This document shows, piece by piece, positions 5,159-8,948 of a DNA stretch of 8,948 bases (position 1 is the first letter of the stretch; each line of letters opens with the position of its first letter). The position numbers and the translations under genes are program-made. The notes beneath the pieces are model-generated. The model was not told the origin of the DNA. It was given only the letters and a program-made list of their open reading frames with translations, and did not search any database. Origin of the DNA: Puniceicoccales bacterium (lineage in GTDB: Bacteria > Verrucomicrobiota > Verrucomicrobiia > Opitutales > UBA953); the NCBI GenBank assembly GCA_031289285.1, contig JAITPT010000099.1:1-8948 (forward strand). The letters run 5' to 3'.

Positions 5159-6355
5159 ATGTCCCGAATGCGCCGCCCATTTTACGAACGCATCGTGCCG
5201 CTCGGCATCCCGCTTGCGTGGCTCCAGCTCACCGCCGAGAGGAAACGCTTTGCCGCCGCCGTCGCGGGCATCACCGTCGCGGCGACCATGATGCTCTTCC
5301 TCATGGGTCTCAACACCGCCCTCTACAAACAAGCACTCGCCCCGTTTTACAAACTCCGTGCCGACATCTGCGTCGTCTCGCCCCAATACGAATACATCGG
5401 CATCCCGCGCTCGATTCCCATGTCAGCCCTCTGGCGTGCGCGTGCCCTGCCGGAGGTCGCCGGTGCCTACCCGCTCTGGGTCTCGCCGCTGCCTCTCAAA
5501 AACCCCGAAAACAAAACCGTCCGCGATTTATTTGTCATGGCTTGCGAGCCGCACGAGCCGGTCTTTGCGGACAGCCGCGTGGCGGCACAGCAAAGCAAAC
5601 TCGCCCCGGGCAACACCGCCCTCATGGACTCGCTCGCGCACCCCGCCTTTGGGCGTTTCGCCGAGCTACTGGCGCAGGCAGGGGAAAACGCTGCCGTGCG
5701 AACCGAGCTAAACGACTCCGCCGTGGACATCGTCGGCCTGTGCGAAATCGGCACCACCTTCATCGCCGACGGCAACCTCGTCACCAGCCGCGAAGCCTTT
5801 TTGCGAGCCTTCCCCTGCCCGCCCGACCGCGCCATGCTCGGTCTCATCCAGCTCCAGCCCGGTGCCGACCCGCAAACCGTCGCCGACAAACTCTCTACCC
5901 TGCTCGCCCCCTCTGCCCGCGCCCTCCCTGCCGCCGAGCTGATTGGGCAGGAAAAAGCGTATTGGTCTGACCGCACCCCCATCGGCTACGTCATCACCGC
6001 CTCGATGCTCGTCGCGCTCTTTGTCGGCGCGATAATCGTTTTCCAAATCCTCTACACCGACGTGAGCGACCACCTGCCCGAATACGCGACGCTCAAATCC
6101 ATCGGGTTTTCGGACGGCTACTTCGTGCGCCTCGTGCTCCAAGAATCGCTCATCCTCTCGGTCTTTGGCTTCGCGGCGGGCGCGCTACTCGCTGCCGGTC
6201 TCTATCGGGTAACATGGGAAATGGCGGCGCTCCCCGTCGAGATGGAACCCGCAAACCTCGCCACCGTCTTCGCGCTCACGCTCGGCATGTGCCTCGTCGC
6301 CGGCGCGATGGCCACGCGCAAACTCCGCCACGCAAATCCCGCAGACATCGTGTAA
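5159..6355 (+). CDS. devC: DevC-type ABC exporter permease
   Basis: Inner-membrane permease of the DevBCA family (FtsX/MacB-like fold), known from cyanobacterial glycolipid export. With a DevA ATPase and a DevB membrane-fusion adaptor such permeases drive export through an outer-membrane channel. The 398 residues match family size. IPLAWLQLTAER (17-28) is the DevC opening. Four membrane segments lie near 32-52, 275-297, 322-348 and 366-386, with a periplasmic domain of about 220 residues between the first two. Strongest evidence is VFQILYTDVSDHLPEYATLK (294-313), almost the DevC signature itself, and the ending RKLRHANPADIV. ATG 5159 is used because the promoter sits just before it; ATG 5168 is the alternative. 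No devA, devB or tolC-like gene is adjacent, so partners must be elsewhere. The exported substrate is unknown. Confidence 0.9.
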   Translation: MSRMRRPFYERIVPLGIPLAWLQLTAERKRFAAAVAGITVAATMMLFLMGLNTALYKQALAPFYKLRADICVVSPQYEYIGIPRSIPMSALWRARALPEVAGAYPLWVSPLPLKNPENKTVRDLFVMACEPHEPVFADSRVAAQQSKLAPGNTALMDSLAHPAFGRFAELLAQAGENAAVRTELNDSAVDIVGLCEIGTTFIADGNLVTSREAFLRAFPCPPDRAMLGLIQLQPGADPQTVADKLSTLLAPSARALPAAELIGQEKAYWSDRTPIGYVITASMLVALFVGAIIVFQILYTDVSDHLPEYATLKSIGFSDGYFVRLVLQESLILSVFGFAAGALLAAGLYRVTWEMAALPVEMEPANLATVFALTLGMCLVAGAMATRKLRHANPADIV

Positions 6356-6392
6356 CCCCAAACCGCCCTGCCCCTAAAAAGCCCCAACAAAA

Positions 6393-6430
6393 ATAGGTCT
6401 TATAGGTCCTATAAGACCTATACGACCTAT
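6393..6430. repeat. 9-nt-period palindromic repeat between devC and clpX
   Basis: ATAGGTCTT, ATAGGTCCT, ATAAGACCT and ATACGACCT follow one another and end in AT, a 9-nt period. The first three units also form a perfect palindrome: the arm ATAGGTCTTATAGG (6393-6406), one central T, and CCTATAAGACCTAT (6408-6421). It is AT-rich within GC-rich DNA and has no T-run, so it is not a standard terminator. It may be a dispersed intergenic repeat or a protein-binding palindrome. Confidence 0.7.
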
Positions 6431-6516
6431 CCGTGAGCCAGTCAGCCGGAGCAGGCGGTCGCCCCATACGGCCATGCCGCGCCGCCGTGCCGTGCCGCTG
6501 TGCCGCCGTTTTAAGT

Positions 6517-6546
6517 TTGGCACCCGTGCCTTGCGCCTTTCAATAT
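6517..6546 (+). promoter_or_regulatory. Candidate clpX promoter
   Basis: TTGGCA (6517-6522, five of six) and CAATAT (6541-6546) are separated by 18 bp. Transcription would begin near 6553. That places ATG 6545 outside the message and leaves ATG 6578 as the start with a leader of about 25 nt. The -10 match is modest. The rest of 6431-6516 is GC-rich simple sequence (GCCGTGCC-like). Confidence 0.35.
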
Positions 6547-6577
6547 GCGCCCCACAAAAAAACGCCTGCGCACACAC

Positions 6578-8065
6578 ATGCCTATTTCTTCGCCCGAACC
6601 CAAAGCCGCCGCCCCCGTCTGCTCTTTTTGCGGACGCCCAAACACGCTTGTCGGGCGTCTCATCGCCGGCCCGGGCGGCGCAAACATCTGCAACGACTGC
6701 GTCGCCACCTGCGCCGATTTGCTCAAAGACGCCGACACCAAAAGTGCGCCCGCCAACACGCAACCCGACGACCCCTCCTGCGACGCCCTCGCCGCCGCCC
6801 TCGCTGCTCTCGCCGCCCACAAGGCAGCCGGCAACGCGCACACCGCCAAACGCGGCCCCGTTGACGCCTCCGCCAGCCCCGCCGACGCCGCCAACGCCGA
6901 CGTCAAAAAGCCCGCTGGCGTCTCTGTCGTTGAGCCGAAGCGCGAGCCGCTCAAACCCATCAAGCTCATCCCGCCGCACGAAATCCGCGCCGTGCTCGAC
7001 GACTTTGTCATCGGCCAAGAGCAGGCAAAAAAAGTTCTCTCGGTCGCCGTCTATAATCACTACAAGCGCCTCAACGCGCTCCTTCACGGCCAGCAGCCCG
7101 ACGAACAATTTTCCGACCTCGCCGACATCGAAGTTGAGAAGTCGAACATCCTCCTCCTCGGCCCCACGGGCAGCGGCAAAACGCTCCTCGCCCGCACACT
7201 CGCCCGCGTGCTCGACGTCCCGTTTGCCATCGCCGACGCCACCACCGTCACCGAGGCGGGCTACGTCGGCGAGGACGTCGAGAGCATCGTGCAGCGCCTA
7301 CTCGCCGCTGCGAACTTCGACATCCCTCGCGCCCAGACCGGCATCATCTACATAGACGAAATAGACAAACTCGCGCTCAAAGGCGACTCGCCGCACGTCT
7401 CTCGCAACCTCGGCCAAGGCGTCCAACACGCCCTGCTCAAAATCATCGAAGGCTGTGTTTGCAACATCCCCCCGCAAGGCGGGCGCAAGCACCCCGAGCA
7501 GCAATACGTGCAATTAGACACCACCAACATCCTCTTCATCTGTGGCGGTGCGTTTGTCGGTCTCGACGAAATTATCGGGCGGCGCGTCGGCAACCGTTTC
7601 CTCGGTTTTGACACCGCGTCTTCCTCTTCTGGCGAGGCGCTCACCGCCGCGCAAATCATGGAGAACCTCCAACCCGAAGACCTCTTCGACTTCGGGCTAA
7701 TCCCGGAGTTCGTCGGGCGTCTCCCCGTGGTTTCGGCCCTGAGCGAGTTATCGCGTGAAGACCTTGAGCGCGTATTGCTCGAACCCAAAAACGCGCTCCT
7801 CAAACAATACCGCAAGCTCCTCGCCCTCGAAGGCGTGAAGCTCACCTTCCGTCCCGACGCCGTCAGTGCCATCGCGGCGAAAGCGTTGGGCTTGAAAACG
7901 GGTGCGCGTGGCCTGCGCAGCATCATCGAGCGCATGATACTCAGCACCATGTATGAGTTACCGCAACGCACCGGCGTCAAAGAGGTCGTCATCACCGAAG
8001 CCGCCGTCCTCGGCAAAGAAGAACCCCTGCTGGAAACCAGCCCCGCAGAGACACCCAGCATTTAG
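6578..8065 (+). CDS. clpX: ClpX, ATP-dependent unfoldase of the Clp protease
   Basis: AAA+ hexamer that recognises, unfolds and feeds proteins into ClpP. It has 495 residues from ATG 6578 (E. coli 424). The zinc-binding domain has C15-x2-C18 and C38-x2-C41. A linker of about 80 residues, rich in Ala, Pro and Asp, follows and accounts for the extra length. The AAA+ domain starts at HEIRAVLDDFVIGQEQAKK: Walker A GPTGSGKT (195-202), pore loop GYVG (228-231), Walker B IIYIDE (256-261), PPQGGRKHPEQQ with the RKH pore loop (303-305), EFVGRLPVV and sensor-2 GARGLRS (442-448). The ClpP-docking tripeptide is LGF (342-344) where IGF is usual. SRNLGQGVQ replaces the common RDVSGEGVQ and is one residue shorter. 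ATG 6545 would add 11 basic residues; 6578 fits the promoter better, and neither has a ribosome binding site. clpP is not adjacent. Confidence 0.96.
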   Translation: MPISSPEPKAAAPVCSFCGRPNTLVGRLIAGPGGANICNDCVATCADLLKDADTKSAPANTQPDDPSCDALAAALAALAAHKAAGNAHTAKRGPVDASASPADAANADVKKPAGVSVVEPKREPLKPIKLIPPHEIRAVLDDFVIGQEQAKKVLSVAVYNHYKRLNALLHGQQPDEQFSDLADIEVEKSNILLLGPTGSGKTLLARTLARVLDVPFAIADATTVTEAGYVGEDVESIVQRLLAAANFDIPRAQTGIIYIDEIDKLALKGDSPHVSRNLGQGVQHALLKIIEGCVCNIPPQGGRKHPEQQYVQLDTTNILFICGGAFVGLDEIIGRRVGNRFLGFDTASSSSGEALTAAQIMENLQPEDLFDFGLIPEFVGRLPVVSALSELSREDLERVLLEPKNALLKQYRKLLALEGVKLTFRPDAVSAIAAKALGLKTGARGLRSIIERMILSTMYELPQRTGVKEVVITEAAVLGKEEPLLETSPAETPSI

Positions 8066-8068
8066 GTG

Positions 8069-8201
8069 CGATTTTCGTTCGGGCACGGGCGGCAAGTGCC
8101 GCAGCTTCCGAGGGCAACGGTGCTGGGTGTGCTGGCGCACACGCAACACGGGCGCGGGCGAGACGCCCGTATAGAATAAAGTGCCAGACCCTTTTTCACT
8201 T
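8069..8201. repeat. 140-bp repeat family, copy 1
   Basis: The copy begins 3 nt after the clpX stop at CGATTTTCGTTCG and ends in AAAGTGCCAGACCCTTTTTC. It differs from copy 2 by only two substitutions and one single-base gap. It carries the hairpins GTGTGC-TGGC-GCACAC and ACGGGCG/CGCCCGT (8148-8154 with 8164-8170), and CCAGACCC. It forms the clpX 3' untranslated region. No T-run hairpin is seen, so it is not a standard terminator. Confidence 0.85.
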
Positions 8202-8248
8202 CTGGGGCTGCGCGAGGCGACAAATGTCACTTTTTTTTGGAAAGTGTG

Positions 8249-8277
8249 TTGACAGCGGGAGCGGGGCGCGGTGTAGT
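8249..8277 (+). promoter_or_regulatory. Promoter inside the repeat region
   Basis: A perfect TTGACA (8249-8254), a 17-bp spacer and TGTAGT (8272-8277, four of six) form the best sigma-70-type promoter in the window. It lies in the unique stretch between repeat copies 1 and 2. No open reading frame follows, but a terminator does, 46 bp downstream. Just upstream is the inverted repeat CACTTT/AAAGTG (8229-8246). Confidence 0.6.
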
Positions 8278-8283
8278 GTGCGC

Positions 8284-8347
8284 ATTGACGATTTGAGTGC
8301 TTCGGTGCTCGTTTCGTATTCTGGGGTCTGGCGACCCCTATTTTTTT
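8284..8347 (+). ncRNA. Candidate small RNA gene (about 64 nt)
   Basis: The stretch is bounded by the promoter at 8249-8277 and a hairpin-plus-T7 terminator at 8323-8347. It would make an RNA of about 64 nt with two hairpins. The first is GAGTGC-TTCG-GTGCTC (8295-8310), six pairs including two G-U, closed by the very stable c(UUCG)g tetraloop. The second is the terminator stem. No start codon with a plausible frame lies inside. I do not recognise it as 6S, tmRNA, SRP RNA or any other known family. Expression and function are inferred from layout only. Confidence 0.4.
8323..8347 (+). terminator. Intrinsic terminator of the candidate small RNA
   Basis: GGGGTC (8323-8328), loop TGGC and GACCCC (8333-8338) form a perfect 6-bp stem, followed by TA and T7 (8341-8347). 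It also contains GGGTCTGGC, the inverted form of the GCCAGACCC motif of the neighbouring repeats. It may therefore have arisen from that repeat family. Confidence 0.6.
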
Positions 8348-8382
8348 GCCCGGGTGCGGCGCATCTCTGTCGTAGAAGTTAA

Positions 8383-8699
8383 TATAGAATAAAGTGCCAG
8401 ACCCTTTTTCATTTGACTCCCGATTTTCGTTCGGGCACGGGCGGTCAAGTGCCGCAGCTTCCGAGAGCAACGGTGCTGGGTGTGCTGGCGCACACGCAAC
8501 ACGGGCGCGGGCGAGACGCCCGTATAGAATAAAGTGCCAGACCCTTTTTCATTTGACTCCCGATTTTCGTTCGACACGGGCGGTCAAGTGCCGCAGCTTC
8601 CGAGAGCAGCGGTGCTGGGGATGCTGACACACACGCAACACGGGCACGGGCGAGATGCCCGTATAGAATAAAGTGCCAGACCCTTTTTCACTTGACTTC
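8383..8699. repeat. Tandem 140-bp repeat array (copies 2 and 3)
   Basis: A tail fragment (TATAGAATAAAGTGCCAGACCC...) starts at 8383. Two full units follow, with the landmark CGATTTTCG at 8420 and 8560, and the head recurs at 8700; periods are 140 and 140. Each unit has AGCA/TGCT and ACGGGCR/YGCCCGT hairpins and ends in GCCAGACCCTTTTTC. In copy 3 the last stem pair changes from G-C to A-T on both arms (8640-8646 with 8656-8662), so pairing is kept. The GTGTGC/GCACAC stem of copies 1 and 2 is broken in copy 3. The period is not a multiple of three. Confidence 0.88.
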
Positions 8700-8732
8700 C
8701 GATTTTCGTTCGACACGGACGGAACGTCCGTG
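8700..8732. repeat. Partial fourth unit with perfect hairpin
   Basis: The unit head (CGATTTTCGTTCGACACGG) recurs, then diverges into CACGGACG-GAA-CGTCCGTG (8714-8732), a perfect 8-bp stem with a 3-nt loop. The rest of the 140-bp unit is missing. It closes the tandem array. Confidence 0.7.
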
Positions 8733-8762
8733 ACACAACACACATACCGCAACGTAGTATAG

Positions 8763-8820
8763 TGTCTCTTAAGTGGCTAAACTGCAAATGGGCGACTTTT
8801 CGATGTCCAGAACTGCACTT
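8763..8820. mobile_element. Possible insertion sequence end (IS21-like) remnant
   Basis: The stretch opens TGTCTCTTAAGTGGC and holds two related sub-repeats, AAACTGCAAAT (8779-8789) and GAACTGCACTT (8810-8820), around CGACTTTTCGATGTCC. A TG-start terminus followed by repeated internal transposase-binding sites resembles IS21-family ends as I remember them. No transposase gene is in the window, so it would be a lone end or fragment. The call rests on memory of family style only. Confidence 0.3.
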
Positions 8821-8823
8821 CAG

Positions 8824-8929
8824 AACCCCAACGGGGTTTCCCAACAAAGCCCAGGGTTGGTGCGAGGAACGAGCACCTACCCTGGGTATGGCCAGCAAAT
8901 ACATCACAACCCTGAAAGGGTTGCCCAAC
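8824..8929. repeat. Three-hairpin structured repeat
   Basis: There are three stem-loops in a row. The first is AACCCC-AAC-GGGGTT (8824-8838). The second is a long stem, CCCAGGGT-T-GGTGC (8850-8863) with GCACC-T-ACCCTGGG (8873-8886), with one T-T mismatch and a 9-nt loop. The third is AACCCT-GAA-AGGGTT (8908-8922). The outer hairpins are each followed by one base and then CCCAAC, and differ by a compensatory C-G to T-A change. I recall similar elements dispersed in Verrucomicrobiota and Planctomycetota genomes; function is unknown. The final 19 bases show nothing further. Confidence 0.65.
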
Positions 8930-8948
8930 GAGGTCTCCGGCGGCAACC

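Noticed and set aside
4915..5970. 351-codon plus-strand frame overlapping devC
   Set aside because: Arg/Pro/His-rich translation of GC-rich tandem repeats and of devC in the wrong frame.
6374..7108. 244-codon minus-strand frame over the clpX start
   Set aside because: Antisense to the clpX zinc domain and linker; its Gly/Val-rich content mirrors the Ala/Pro linker codons.
8069..8732. CRISPR array
   Set aside because: The repeats are about 140 bp, joined without unique spacers of 30-40 bp, and no cas genes are near.
8338..8752. Minus-strand frames with repeated peptides such as KGSGTLFY
   Set aside because: They are the 140-bp repeat read in shifting frames; the period is not a multiple of three, so the peptide is not kept between copies.
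8584..8946. 120-codon minus-strand frame at the right end
   Set aside because: It runs through two kinds of non-coding repeat and the hairpin cluster; no recognisable domain.

Overview
The window reads as GC-rich chromosomal DNA from a free-standing bacterial genome. It holds housekeeping genes in the left and centre and a repeat-rich, gene-free stretch of about 880 bases at the right. The lineage suggested is Verrucomicrobiota, possibly Opitutales. This rests on GC-rich coding with few Shine-Dalgarno sequences, TTGACA-type promoters, Ala-rich protein tails, and palindromic intergenic repeats of a kind I associate with Verrucomicrobiota and Planctomycetota. That is an inference from style, not a proven assignment.

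Left edge (1-298): the first 170 bases, read on the minus strand, encode the N-terminal 56 residues of a Y1 (IS200-like, REP-associated) transposase that runs off the window. Its upstream DNA carries short repeats (CCAGACCC; AGACCCGTCCCC twice). pdxH (299-943, vitamin B6 coenzyme synthesis) and trpE (1008-2540, first step of tryptophan synthesis) follow on the plus strand. trpE converges on the minus-strand ribosomal pair rplU-rpmA (L21, L27), and a hairpin that looks like a bidirectional terminator lies between them. rplU diverges from trmD-rplS (tRNA m1G37 methyltransferase and L19), which are 7 bp apart and clearly an operon. A complete tRNA-Val(GAC) with its own intrinsic terminator ends this translation-related block.

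Centre right: after a GC-rich tandem-repeat spacer there is a DevC-type ABC exporter permease (5159-6355). It has a perfect TTGACA -35 box placed so close to the ATG that the mRNA may be leaderless. No partner ATPase (DevA) or adaptor (DevB) gene lies beside it. A 9-nt-period palindrome follows, then clpX (6578-8065), the unfoldase of the ClpXP protease, with an unusually long Ala/Pro-rich linker and no clpP beside it.

Right end (8066-8948): no convincing protein gene. It holds three copies, plus a partial head, of a unit of about 140 bp. One of the unit's hairpins shows a compensatory base-pair change. Between the first two copies lies a unique stretch with a promoter, a UUCG hairpin and a hairpin-plus-T7 terminator, the layout of a small RNA gene of about 64 nt. 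Beyond the array are a sequence resembling an IS21-type end and a cluster of three hairpins that also shows compensatory changes. The motif CCAGACCC occurs both beside the transposase gene and in every 140-bp unit. This suggests, but does not prove, that the units belong to a REP-like family linked to such transposases.
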